43,641 nucleotides of DNA from PVC group bacterium (GTDB lineage: Bacteria > Verrucomicrobiota > Kiritimatiellia > CAIKKV01), in contig CAMDGM010000029.1 in NCBI GenBank assembly GCA_945898015.1, positions 1 to 43,641 of the forward strand, given 5' to 3'. The first letter of the stretch is position 1. Each line of letters begins with the position of its first letter. Under the pieces are notes generated by a model that was not told the origin of the DNA, did not search any database, and saw only the letters and a program-made list of their open reading frames with translations. This document shows, one piece after another, positions 17,208 to 24,790 of the stretch. The position numbers were made by a program, and so were the translations under genes.

Positions 17208-19529
17208 TTGAAGTCATATAGTAGGTTTATCACAATATTGGCGGGTCTCGCGCTCGCGGCCTCAACTGTTCTGGCGCAAATCCCTCAAATCAATAAAATC
17301 GGTGATGAGGAATCCGTCTCCTCCTCAAACATGGAACGGCCCAATGTCACCACCGACTCCAAGGCCCAGCCCCACTTCGTCTGCGACTCCCCCGGCGGTG
17401 ACACCCGCTTTTCCAAATACAGCAAAATTAATGGCAAATGGTATGGCGGCATTTTTGCCGTCGGCTCCAAAGGCGGCCGATATGACGCCTCCCGGCTTTA
17501 CGTCGGCCAGATCAGCATCGACGCGAAGGATCGCGCCTGGGTTTCCTGCAAATTCGGCTGCAAGGAATTTGGCAACATGCTCGGCCAGGGCATCTGGCTC
17601 TTCCGCGATGTGTCCACCAATCCCAGGCCGCCCGAACAGTTCTTCCGTCACGTCAACGTCTACAAGGGCATGGGCGCGGTCAGCATCGACTCGAAATATC
17701 CCGATCAGGGCGTCGTGATGGGAACCTTCGGCAACTTCAACGTCCTCGACCAGGCCGGAAAAACCCTCAAGAGCGGCTCCATCAACGCCGGACACGGCGG
17801 CGAAAAGGTCCGCTCCACGATCGCCTCCTACGCGCCGCGATTCCCGACCGTCAAGGAGGAAAAGCTGACGTATCCCGACGGCATCTGGCACACCGCCATG
17901 AACGGCAGCCATGCCGTCAGCTCCAGCTACCAGAACTCCGAACGCCACAAAGCCGGACTCGGCTACGTCACCTGGGCCAGCTACGGATCCTTCCCCGAAA
18001 TGGGCGGCGACTTCCTTCACCCCGGCATCAGCACCGACTCCACCGACCCGCGCTACTGCTACATCGGCCAGGTGTTCCACGGCGGGCTGCGTCTCAATAT
18101 CTGGGACGGCACCCGCATGCTCTTCAACCCCGACAGCCCCAAGCTCGTCAGCGCGAACGCGAGCATGGAAGTCCGCCACGCCGTCGCCATCACCCCGGCC
18201 CCCGCCAACACGCCCGGCGCCTTCATCTTCTGGCTCGCCTCGGGCCGCATTAAAATGGTCTATGTCTCCAAAAAAGGACAGCTGGGAGACATCGTGGATA
18301 TCACGGCCGGCCGCTCGCCCGCCGCCACCACCGACCGCTATGGCAACATCCATCTGGTCTATTACAACGGCGGCATCAAATACCGCAAAATCCTCGTCTC
18401 CACCCTCCAGGGAACCGCCCCGGAAGGCCTCGTGACGGACCGGACGCCCCAATTCATCTGGTCCAACATCCGGGCCGCCCGCTACACCGTTGAAGTCTTC
18501 AAGGACGGCGTCAAGCTGACCAACGCCACCGTCAGCGCCACCACCTGGACTCCCCGCGTTCCCTTCGCCGCCGGCGTCTATTCCTGGCGCGTCAAGGAAG
18601 GCTGGCTAGCCGGCTCGGAAAAACCGTCCGCGTCCCTCGCCTTTGTCATTCCGCCGGTGACGCCCGATCCCCTGTCGCCCGACACCCGCGCGACCTCCGC
18701 CTACACCCCGACCTTGAAATGGGGCGGCATCGATGGCGCCGCCAACCAGTTCACCGTCCAGTTGTTCAAGAACGGCGGAACGACGCCAATCGGCTCTTTC
18801 AACACCTCGGGCAATCTGAAAGAGCGCGTCGGGAGCGTGGCCTGGACCAACACGCTGGGCGCTGGCTACTACACCTGGTACGTGAAAGCCAACCGCATTC
18901 TCCGCGGCTACACCATCAGCAGCGATTGGTCCGATGGCATGACCTTCCAGGTCCGGGTGCCCGGCCCGACCGCCCTCACGAAGCCCCTCGCCAACACGAC
19001 CTTCAACCCTGGCCTCAGCACCATCACCGGCGTCTGGACCTCGGCCGAAGGCGCCGCCGGCTACACCCTCAAGGTGCTCTACAATGGCGAGTTTCTCGAA
19101 ACCTACAGCACGGGAAACACCAACGTCCCCATGACCCGCATCTTCCAGCCCGGCTATCACACCCTGCTGGTTCAACCGCGCAATGACGCCGGCAACGGAG
19201 CCTGGTCGGACACCGTCACCCTCCTGATCCGTCGTTACATGCGCCCGATCGACACCTCCGTCCTCGATCAGGCGCCCGCCCGCTTGACCTGGACCCGGAC
19301 CAAGGACGCCACCCGCTACCTGAGCAAGCTGTCGAAGCGCAACCCCACGACCAAGCTCTACCAGGTGGTCGGTGAGAAATGGATCACCCAGTCCGCCTTC
19401 GGCGAGGCCCCCCTCTGGAAACCGACCTATGCCTTCGTGCCCGGCGCTTACCGCTGGAGCGTGACCGACTACTTCGGCGCGAAACAGGGTTATACGTCTG
19501 TGTCCTACTTCCGGATCACCGGGCCGTAA
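17208..19529 (+). CDS. large secreted protein, copy 3 of the tandem family (mosaic)
   Basis: The start is probably the TTG at 17208, placed 6 nt after AAGGAG (17196-17201) exactly as the ATG of copy 1 is placed; a TTG at 17175 extends the frame but falls near the expected transcript start. The signal peptide ends near VLA-QI. The N-terminal half is close to copy 1 (FNVLDQAGKTLKSGSINAG, YAPRFPTVKEEKL, AGRSPAATTDRYGN). From about the codons for HLVYYN onward (about 18350-18420) it is close to copy 2 (YRKILVSTLQGTAPEG, SATTWTP, QLFKNGG, SKLSKRNP, YQVVGEKW). This is the pattern expected from recombination between copies. It ends after the fourth module without the extra domain of copy 1. Confidence 0.74.
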   Translation: MKSYSRFITILAGLALAASTVLAQIPQINKIGDEESVSSSNMERPNVTTDSKAQPHFVCDSPGGDTRFSKYSKINGKWYGGIFAVGSKGGRYDASRLYVGQISIDAKDRAWVSCKFGCKEFGNMLGQGIWLFRDVSTNPRPPEQFFRHVNVYKGMGAVSIDSKYPDQGVVMGTFGNFNVLDQAGKTLKSGSINAGHGGEKVRSTIASYAPRFPTVKEEKLTYPDGIWHTAMNGSHAVSSSYQNSERHKAGLGYVTWASYGSFPEMGGDFLHPGISTDSTDPRYCYIGQVFHGGLRLNIWDGTRMLFNPDSPKLVSANASMEVRHAVAITPAPANTPGAFIFWLASGRIKMVYVSKKGQLGDIVDITAGRSPAATTDRYGNIHLVYYNGGIKYRKILVSTLQGTAPEGLVTDRTPQFIWSNIRAARYTVEVFKDGVKLTNATVSATTWTPRVPFAAGVYSWRVKEGWLAGSEKPSASLAFVIPPVTPDPLSPDTRATSAYTPTLKWGGIDGAANQFTVQLFKNGGTTPIGSFNTSGNLKERVGSVAWTNTLGAGYYTWYVKANRILRGYTISSDWSDGMTFQVRVPGPTALTKPLANTTFNPGLSTITGVWTSAEGAAGYTLKVLYNGEFLETYSTGNTNVPMTRIFQPGYHTLLVQPRNDAGNGAWSDTVTLLIRRYMRPIDTSVLDQAPARLTWTRTKDATRYLSKLSKRNPTTKLYQVVGEKWITQSAFGEAPLWKPTYAFVPGAYRWSVTDYFGAKQGYTSVSYFRITGP

Positions 19530-19553
19530 CCGGCCGAAGCTGACCTTACACGC

Positions 19554-19590
19554 AAAAGGGCGTGAATCCACCTGGATTCACGCCCTTTTT
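19554..19590. terminator. hairpin terminator shared by convergent genes
   Basis: AAAAGGGCGTGAATCCA (19554-19570) is complementary to 19573-19589 and is followed by T residues. It lies 24 nt after the stop of secreted copy 3 and 14 nt beyond the stop of cbiO on the other strand. The A-run on the far side gives a short T-run in the reverse sense, so it can serve both directions. Confidence 0.9.
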
Positions 19591-19603
19591 CTTTCCCCCA
19601 CCC

Positions 19604-20347
19604 TCAATGCGGATGCGCATGCCGCAAGCTGTGCGGACGCTCCAGCCCGTGGGCCAGCATCCCCTTCTCATCATTCAGCACATCCCGGATCGGGCCGTCG
19701 GCCACCACCGCCCCGCCCTCCATCACGATCACACGCGAACAGACTTCCAGCGCCAATTCCAGATCGTGCGTGGCCATGATCCGGGTATGCGCAAACGAGA
19801 CCAGCCATTCGATCAGGCGCCGCCGGCCGCGGGGGTCGAGATGGGAGGACGGCTCGTCCATCACCAGCACATCCGGCTCCATGGCCAGCACCGTCGCAAG
19901 GGCGGCCGCGCGCTTCTCGCCCGCCGACAATTTATACGGGGGCCGGTCCTTGATCCGGCTCATCCCCACGCGCTCCAGCGCCCCCGCCACCCGCCGCTCC
20001 ACCTCCTCCGGCGGCAGGCCCGCATTCAACGGCCCGAACGCCACATCCTCCGCCACCGTGGGCATGAACAACTGGTCGTCCGGATCCTGGAACACCAGGC
20101 CCGCCGAACGCCGGATCCGGGCCACCGTCTGCGCCGTCACCGGCACCTCGCCAATCCGGACCTCGCCGGATGAGGGCAGCAAACACCCCGCCAGCTGAAG
20201 CAACAGCGTGGACTTGCCCGCGCCGTTCGCCCCCACCACGGCCACCGCCTCGCCATGCGTGATGCGGAAAGACACATCCGCCAACGCCGGCGTCCCGTCC
20301 GGATAGACATACCCCAGCCCGCGCGCTTCCACGACATGGTGACTCAT
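19604..20347 (-). CDS. cbiO: nickel/cobalt ECF transporter ATPase CbiO
   Basis: This ABC ATPase has Walker A GANGAGKS (39-46), Q-loop Gln87 (VFQDPDDQLF, typical of ECF ATPases), signature LSAGEK (140-145), Walker B VLVMDE (160-165) and the H-loop His194. It would power nickel or cobalt uptake with CbiQ and CbiM. The start codon ATG at 20347 overlaps the cbiQ stop as ATGA, so translation is coupled; the frame is open to 20443 but the overlap decides the start. The C-terminus ends HSLRHAHPH, a His-rich tail that may bind the transported metal. Whether nickel or cobalt is the substrate cannot be decided from this subunit. Confidence 0.9.
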   Translation of the reverse strand: MSHHVVEARGLGYVYPDGTPALADVSFRITHGEAVAVVGANGAGKSTLLLQLAGCLLPSSGEVRIGEVPVTAQTVARIRRSAGLVFQDPDDQLFMPTVAEDVAFGPLNAGLPPEEVERRVAGALERVGMSRIKDRPPYKLSAGEKRAAALATVLAMEPDVLVMDEPSSHLDPRGRRRLIEWLVSFAHTRIMATHDLELALEVCSRVIVMEGGAVVADGPIRDVLNDEKGMLAHGLERPHSLRHAHPH

Positions 20348-21150
20348 GAAACACCCCCTGACAGCAGACCGCCCAGCAGGTCCGCGAGATTCCAGATCCG
20401 GGCCGCCACAAAAAAGGCGGTCCAGCCCAGTAAAAAGCCCCAATCCGAACCCCTCAGTGACGTCGGCCGCAACAACCGGATCTCCCCGTCAAAGCCCCGC
20501 GCCACCATAGCCCGATACACCCGGTCCGCGCGCGCCAGGGCCCGCATCAGCAGATGGCCCAGCAACGATCCGTACACCCGACCCGGCAACGCCCGCAACC
20601 GGGCGCCACGCATCTCCAGGCTCCGCGTCATCCGTCCGCCCTCCTCCGCCACCACGAACAGGTAACGATGCAGGAATAGAAGCTGGACGGCAAACACCCT
20701 CGGCATCCCCAGCGATTCCAGTCCGGCGCACAACCGGTGCATCCCCGTGCAAGCCACCAGAATCAGGGCCGCCCCGACCGTCAGCAGGAACCGCAGCATC
20801 ACCGAGGCGAAGGACAGCCATCCGCCGGAAATCGTCACCGGGCCCAGCGCCGCCATCGGCGCGCGGTCGAAAAAGGGATTAAAAACCGCCACGGCCAGCG
20901 CAAACGGCGCGGCCATCAGGATCTTGCGGAACAAGTACCCGGCCGGGATGCGGCCCCGCGCCAGCATCGCTATTGGATACAGAAAAAACGGCATCAGCGC
21001 GGAAACCTGATAACGGGAATAGGACATCACGCACACAACAAACACCAGCGTCACAACGGCCTTGACCCGCGCATCCACCCGCTGCGCCGGCGCCTCCAGC
21101 CGCGCCAACTCCTCCAGGCGGTCCACCTCCAGCCAGTGACCCGCGTTCAT
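20344..21150 (-). CDS. cbiQ: nickel/cobalt ECF transporter transmembrane protein CbiQ
   Basis: The protein has the CbiQ/EcfT layout: several N-terminal membrane spans (VVTLVFVVCVMSYSRYQVSA and others), a cytoplasmic helical region with EMRGARLRALPGRVYG and ARADRVYRAMVARGFDGE, which contains the A-R-G-type coupling motifs that contact the ATPase, and a last membrane span. It is the T subunit that couples CbiO to the substrate component CbiM. The ATG at 21150 overlaps the cbiM stop by 4 nt (ATGA) and has GAGGTG upstream, so I prefer it to a start three codons earlier at 21159. Confidence 0.9.
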   Translation of the reverse strand: MNAGHWLEVDRLEELARLEAPAQRVDARVKAVVTLVFVVCVMSYSRYQVSALMPFFLYPIAMLARGRIPAGYLFRKILMAAPFALAVAVFNPFFDRAPMAALGPVTISGGWLSFASVMLRFLLTVGAALILVACTGMHRLCAGLESLGMPRVFAVQLLFLHRYLFVVAEEGGRMTRSLEMRGARLRALPGRVYGSLLGHLLMRALARADRVYRAMVARGFDGEIRLLRPTSLRGSDWGFLLGWTAFFVAARIWNLADLLGGLLSGGVS

Positions 21151-22061
21151 CGGCGCCACCTCAATACCAACCCGATGGCACCCGCCAAAAGAAGTGTCAG
21201 CACCCCGCCTTTCAACCCGGTCCCGGAAGTCTCAGCGCTCACCGCCGGCCACGGCTTGGCTTCGGCAACCGGCGCCCGGCCGGACGTCCGGGCAATAGAC
21301 CATTCCAGCCCATCCGGATGAGTCGAGGCAAACCAGCTCAAGATCCCGCCCATCAATGCGGCAGCCACCAGCAAACCCGCCAGCACCGGCTTCCCCCCGC
21401 CCGGCACGGCGGATCCTGCCGGAGACTGATACAGCGACTCGGGTCGGGCGCGGGCCACAAAAGTCACCACCGCCGCCGTGGCCAGTCCTTCCACGAGCCC
21501 GATGGCCAGATGAATGGGCTGCATCAGCCACACAAACGTACCGAAAGGCAGATCCGAAATGCCGGAAGCCCGGGTCTCCAGAACCACGCTGAAGGCACCC
21601 AGCTGCAAGCCCGCCACCGCCGCCATCACCGCCGCCGCCCAGACCCGGGCGGAATGACGCCTGTCACCGGCGAGAGGACGATATAGGAACGGATATGCAA
21701 TGAAGGCCGGATAGACGCCGAGGTTGAAGATATTGCACCCCAGAGCCAGTAATCCGCCATCGGCAAAAAACAAGGCCTGAACCGTCAGCACCGACGCGAT
21801 GACCAGGAACGCCGCCGGCGGCCCGAGCAGCACCGCCAGGATCAGCCCACCGCCCAGATGCCCGCTCGACCCCGTGCCGGGAATCGAGAAGTTGATCATC
21901 TGCGCCGTGAACACAAAGGCGCCCAGCACCCCCATCAGGGGCACCACGTTCTCCCGCGCCGACCGCTTCACCTGTCCGGCGCACCCGGCGATCAACCCGG
22001 CGCTGGCCACCCACATCGCCCCGCCCACCGCCGGGGAAACCAAGGCGTCAGCCATGTGCAT
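21147..22061 (-). CDS. cbiM: nickel/cobalt ECF transporter substrate component CbiM fused to a CbiN-like PDGLE domain
   Basis: The N-terminus MHMADALVSP provides the His2-containing metal site typical of CbiM/NikM, and GTGSSGHLGGGL contributes further ligands. Six or so membrane spans follow. From about residue 235 the sequence changes to a PDGLE domain (STHPDGLEWS) with a final membrane helix, the CbiN/NikN-like accessory part, here fused to CbiM rather than encoded separately. AAGGA stands 8 nt before the ATG. It lies 45 nt after the sialate O-acetylesterase gene on the same strand and may be read through from it. The LarA homologue elsewhere in the window requires nickel, which makes nickel the more attractive substrate (inference). 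Confidence 0.9.
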   Translation of the reverse strand: MHMADALVSPAVGGAMWVASAGLIAGCAGQVKRSARENVVPLMGVLGAFVFTAQMINFSIPGTGSSGHLGGGLILAVLLGPPAAFLVIASVLTVQALFFADGGLLALGCNIFNLGVYPAFIAYPFLYRPLAGDRRHSARVWAAAVMAAVAGLQLGAFSVVLETRASGISDLPFGTFVWLMQPIHLAIGLVEGLATAAVVTFVARARPESLYQSPAGSAVPGGGKPVLAGLLVAAALMGGILSWFASTHPDGLEWSIARTSGRAPVAEAKPWPAVSAETSGTGLKGGVLTLLLAGAIGLVLRWRR

Positions 22062-22106
22062 GGATGTATTCCTTCGCCATTTCCGGATCGCCGATCAACA
22101 CTCTGG

Positions 22107-24038
22107 CTACCACGCCCCGCCCGCCAGCGCGGTCTCAAACGGCGAGGCCGGCAAGTCCGTGCCGCCATACAGGTTACAAACGGGATTATCGGCCCAGGCA
22201 TAGCGCACCCAGCGGGGATCTGGCACCGCGGCGCTCGACACCACCACGGCGTCCGGCCCGTCGATCGCCGCCTCTGCCCAATAAAACATCCGGTCCTCGC
22301 CGGCCAGGGCAAAGCCCGTCAGCTTCTCGCCCCGGACTTTCAAGCCCGACGCCGCATGATGGAATCGCACCGTCACGCTTCCGCCGCACGCCCGGGCCGC
22401 CCGGGGCAACGGGCTGGCGCCCACAAACTCCGGCTTCCCGTAATCGAACGCCAGCGCACAGGCCGCCAACCGACGGCCCACATCCTGCTTGTTCCTCGGA
22501 TGAATGTCGCCGGCCTCGCCAATGTCAATGATCACCGCCATGCCCGTGCGGGGCACCACGCTCAACGTGAAACGCTGCGCCTCGCGCAACTGCGCCCAGT
22601 CGCTCTCGGTCGGCTTTTCCTTGCCCGCCATGTAGTTGGCGAGCTGGACAAAATAAAAGGACAGGTCCTCCCGCCCCCACACGCGGCGCCAGTCGCGGAT
22701 CATCGCCGGAAACAGCGTCCGATACTCCGCCGGCCGCCCGGCATTGGACTCTCCCTGATACCAGATGAACCCGCGGATCGCATACGGCAACAGGGGCGCG
22801 ATCATGCTGTTAAACAGAACCGTCGGCGTGTTCGCATTGCCATCCCCATAGGTGATCACGGGCGGGGCCGTGGTGATCTTCCCGAAATTCGTCTCCACCC
22901 GGTACCGCCAGACGCCCGCCAGCGAACGCCGCATCGCGCGCTCGGCGCCCGCCGGCGCCGCCCACATGTCCGCCGCAGGCCCGATCATGCCGCCCTGGTA
23001 AATATTGCTGAATACCCGCACGGCCGCCACATTGCGGCCGGCTTTCACGAACCGGCCCGGCACCGTATACACGCGCGGCACACTCCAGGCATCCGCCCGG
23101 TCCGCCATGCCCAGGCTGCCCAGGAATTCACCGTTGAAATAGGTGAAGTCCTGCTTGTCGCAGGCGCCCACGTGCAACTCAAGGTCCTGGCCGGCCCACT
23201 CCGCCGGAATCGTCAGCTCGCGGCGGAACCAGAAGATGCCGCTGAAGTCATGGCCTACCGTCTGCCAGCCCGTGGGCAGATCCATCGTTTTCCAGTCGCC
23301 ATCCGGCGTGGCAGCCAGATGCCAGCCCTTTTTCACACCCTCATTCCCCGGATCCTGGGGAATAGAAGACGCCCACAGGTCGCCGGCTTTCTTGGCCGCC
23401 GCCCGCTCCTCCTCCCCGTCCGGCCCCAAAAACCGGTCCAGCTTGTCGGCGTAATGTTTCAGGCTGGGGTCCCCCTGCAGCCCCTCCCGGCTGGTCCAGG
23501 CCTCGGCCAACGTGCCGCCCCAGGAGCTGTTAATCACGCCCACCGCCACGCCCAGTTTCTGGCGCAGCTCCCGCGCAAAATAGTAACCCGCCGCTGAAAA
23601 ATTGGGAACGGTATCCGGGGAACAAACGGTCCACTGCCCGCCCACGGTTTCCTGTCGGGCCATCAACGCCACGCGGCTCACCGTGATCATCCGGATGCCG
23701 GGATCATTCGCCGCCGCAGTCTCGCAGGCCGCATCCAGGCAGCCGCTCACGACCATGGCCATGTTCGACTGCCCCGAGCCGATCCACACTTCGCCCACCC
23801 AGACATCCTGGAAAAGCGCCTTGGCGCGACCGGCGCGAACCTTGAGCTCGAACGGCCCGCCCGCCTTGATCGCTGGCAGCCAAGCCTGCCAGCACCCATC
23901 GGGACCGGCCACCGCAACCGCCTTCTTCCGGGCGATCCGCACCTCCACCTGTTCGCCCGCACCGGCTTTTCCCCAGACCGGAATCGGCCGTTCCCGCTGC
24001 AACACCATATGATCCTGGAAAATCGAAGCCACTTGCAT
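22107..24038 (-). CDS. sialate O-acetylesterase family protein (SGNH-type)
   Basis: GSGQSNM (87-93) carries the catalytic Ser91 of the DUF303/SASA family. GFIWYQGESNAGRP is the second conserved block, and DIGEAGDIHPRNKQDVG contains the Asp and His of the catalytic triad. The N-terminal region (IFQDHMVLQRERPIPVWGKA) and an inserted sugar-binding-like domain in the middle (LPTGWQTV, FWFRRELTIPAEW) match the long bacterial form of about 640 residues. It would remove O-acetyl groups from sialic acid or from acetylated polysaccharides. The ATG at 24038 follows AAGGTG; an upstream frame to 24101 lacks a ribosome site. No clear signal peptide is present, so it may act in the cytoplasm on imported oligosaccharides. 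Confidence 0.88.
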   Translation of the reverse strand: MQVASIFQDHMVLQRERPIPVWGKAGAGEQVEVRIARKKAVAVAGPDGCWQAWLPAIKAGGPFELKVRAGRAKALFQDVWVGEVWIGSGQSNMAMVVSGCLDAACETAAANDPGIRMITVSRVALMARQETVGGQWTVCSPDTVPNFSAAGYYFARELRQKLGVAVGVINSSWGGTLAEAWTSREGLQGDPSLKHYADKLDRFLGPDGEEERAAAKKAGDLWASSIPQDPGNEGVKKGWHLAATPDGDWKTMDLPTGWQTVGHDFSGIFWFRRELTIPAEWAGQDLELHVGACDKQDFTYFNGEFLGSLGMADRADAWSVPRVYTVPGRFVKAGRNVAAVRVFSNIYQGGMIGPAADMWAAPAGAERAMRRSLAGVWRYRVETNFGKITTAPPVITYGDGNANTPTVLFNSMIAPLLPYAIRGFIWYQGESNAGRPAEYRTLFPAMIRDWRRVWGREDLSFYFVQLANYMAGKEKPTESDWAQLREAQRFTLSVVPRTGMAVIIDIGEAGDIHPRNKQDVGRRLAACALAFDYGKPEFVGASPLPRAARACGGSVTVRFHHAASGLKVRGEKLTGFALAGEDRMFYWAEAAIDGPDAVVVSSAAVPDPRWVRYAWADNPVCNLYGGTDLPASPFETALAGGAW

Positions 24039-24060
24039 AACGCACCTTTTTTCGTGGGGT

Positions 24061-24074
24061 TGAAAACGTTTATT
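24061..24074. promoter_or_regulatory. possible LacI-family operator upstream of the esterase gene
   Basis: TGAAAACGTTTATT has the central CG and flanking AA/TT of LacI-family operators, with a good left half-site and a poorer right half. It lies 22 nt upstream of the esterase ATG. A 9-bp inverted repeat (TTTTCGTGG at 24049-24057, CCACGAAAA at 24125-24133) flanks it. No LacI regulator gene is in the window. Confidence 0.25.
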
Positions 24075-24190
24075 GAAGCCATAGCCACGCTGGAAAGTCA
24101 ATGCTCATCAACGCCCACGCAAAACCACGAAAAGACAACTTGAACCGCCGGCGCCAAGACGCCATGCTATGAAAAGAAAGGCGGCGCGCT

Positions 24191-24682
24191 ATGACACCAT
24201 CAACTCTTCCCATTTCACCCGCTCGAACCCTGACGGCCCTGCTCGGCTGGGTGGCGCTAACCTATGGCGCGGCGACAACCGGCATCTTCGTCTCCACCGG
24301 CGGCTGGTATGCGGAGCTCCTCAAACCCGCCTGGAATCCACCGGGCTGGCTGTTCGGCCCCGTGTGGACGCTCCTCTACACCCTGATGGCCGTGGCCGCC
24401 TGGCTGATCTGGAAACAGGGCGGCTGGAAAGCGCAGAAAAGGGCGCTAAGCCTATACCTTCTTCAATGGGCGCTGAATGCACTTTGGACGCCACTGTTCT
24501 TCGGCCTGCACCGCCCCGGACTGGCCGTCCTGGAGCTCCTCCTCCTGGACGTGGCCGTGCTGGCGACTATCCGGGCCTTCTGGCAGGTCCGGCGTGCCGC
24601 CGCCTGGCTGCTGATCCCCTATGCCTGCTGGATCGCCTTCGCCACCGCCTTGAACGTCGCGATCTGGCGGCTGAATCCTTAA
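24191..24682 (+). CDS. tspO: TspO/MBR family tryptophan-rich sensory protein
   Basis: The 163-residue protein has five predicted membrane helices and the family hallmarks WYAELLKPAWNPPGWLFGPV, WTLLYTLMAVAAW, LNALWTPLFFGLH and FATALNVAIWRLNP, all rich in Trp. TspO proteins bind porphyrins and other tetrapyrroles or sterol-like ligands and modulate stress responses; in bacteria they lie in the outer or inner membrane. The length is normal. GAAAGG lies upstream of the ATG. It is divergent from the esterase gene and followed by the oxidoreductase gene, which has its own promoter candidate, so it is probably monocistronic. Confidence 0.9.
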   Translation: MTPSTLPISPARTLTALLGWVALTYGAATTGIFVSTGGWYAELLKPAWNPPGWLFGPVWTLLYTLMAVAAWLIWKQGGWKAQKRALSLYLLQWALNALWTPLFFGLHRPGLAVLELLLLDVAVLATIRAFWQVRRAAAWLLIPYACWIAFATALNVAIWRLNP

Positions 24683-24753
24683 GGGCCCGATCACGGCGAA
24701 ACGGCCGGCCTCCCCTCTGTCTGAATCACAACCCAATTGCTCCCTCTTCCCGC

Positions 24754-24782
24754 TTTACCACATGAACAAAGCTATTTATACT
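24754..24782 (+). promoter_or_regulatory. promoter placing transcription start at or next to the next start codon
   Basis: TTTACC (24754-24759) and TATACT (24777-24782) are separated by 17 bp. The -10 ends only 8 nt before the ATG at 24791, so the transcript would begin within a few bases of the start codon. The sequence between them is pyrimidine-rich (CTTTCCCCCC) with no Shine-Dalgarno motif. Confidence 0.5.
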
Positions 24783-24790
24783 TTCCCCCC

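Noticed and set aside
12029..19529. Sialidase (Asp-box/BNR) annotation of the three secreted paralogues
   Set aside because: The D-x-x-G-x-x-H motifs resemble propeller blades, but the S-x-D-x-G-x-x-W Asp-box and the sialidase Arg triad are not seen.
22062..22106. Cobalamin or nickel/cobalt riboswitch ahead of cbiM
   Set aside because: Only 45 nt separate cbiM from the upstream esterase gene, too short for either element, and no such motif is seen.
21858..23597. Plus-strand frame of about 580 codons opposite the sialate O-acetylesterase and cbiM
   Set aside because: Opposite strand genes carry the catalytic SGNH blocks and the CbiM N-terminus; no domain is visible in the plus frame.
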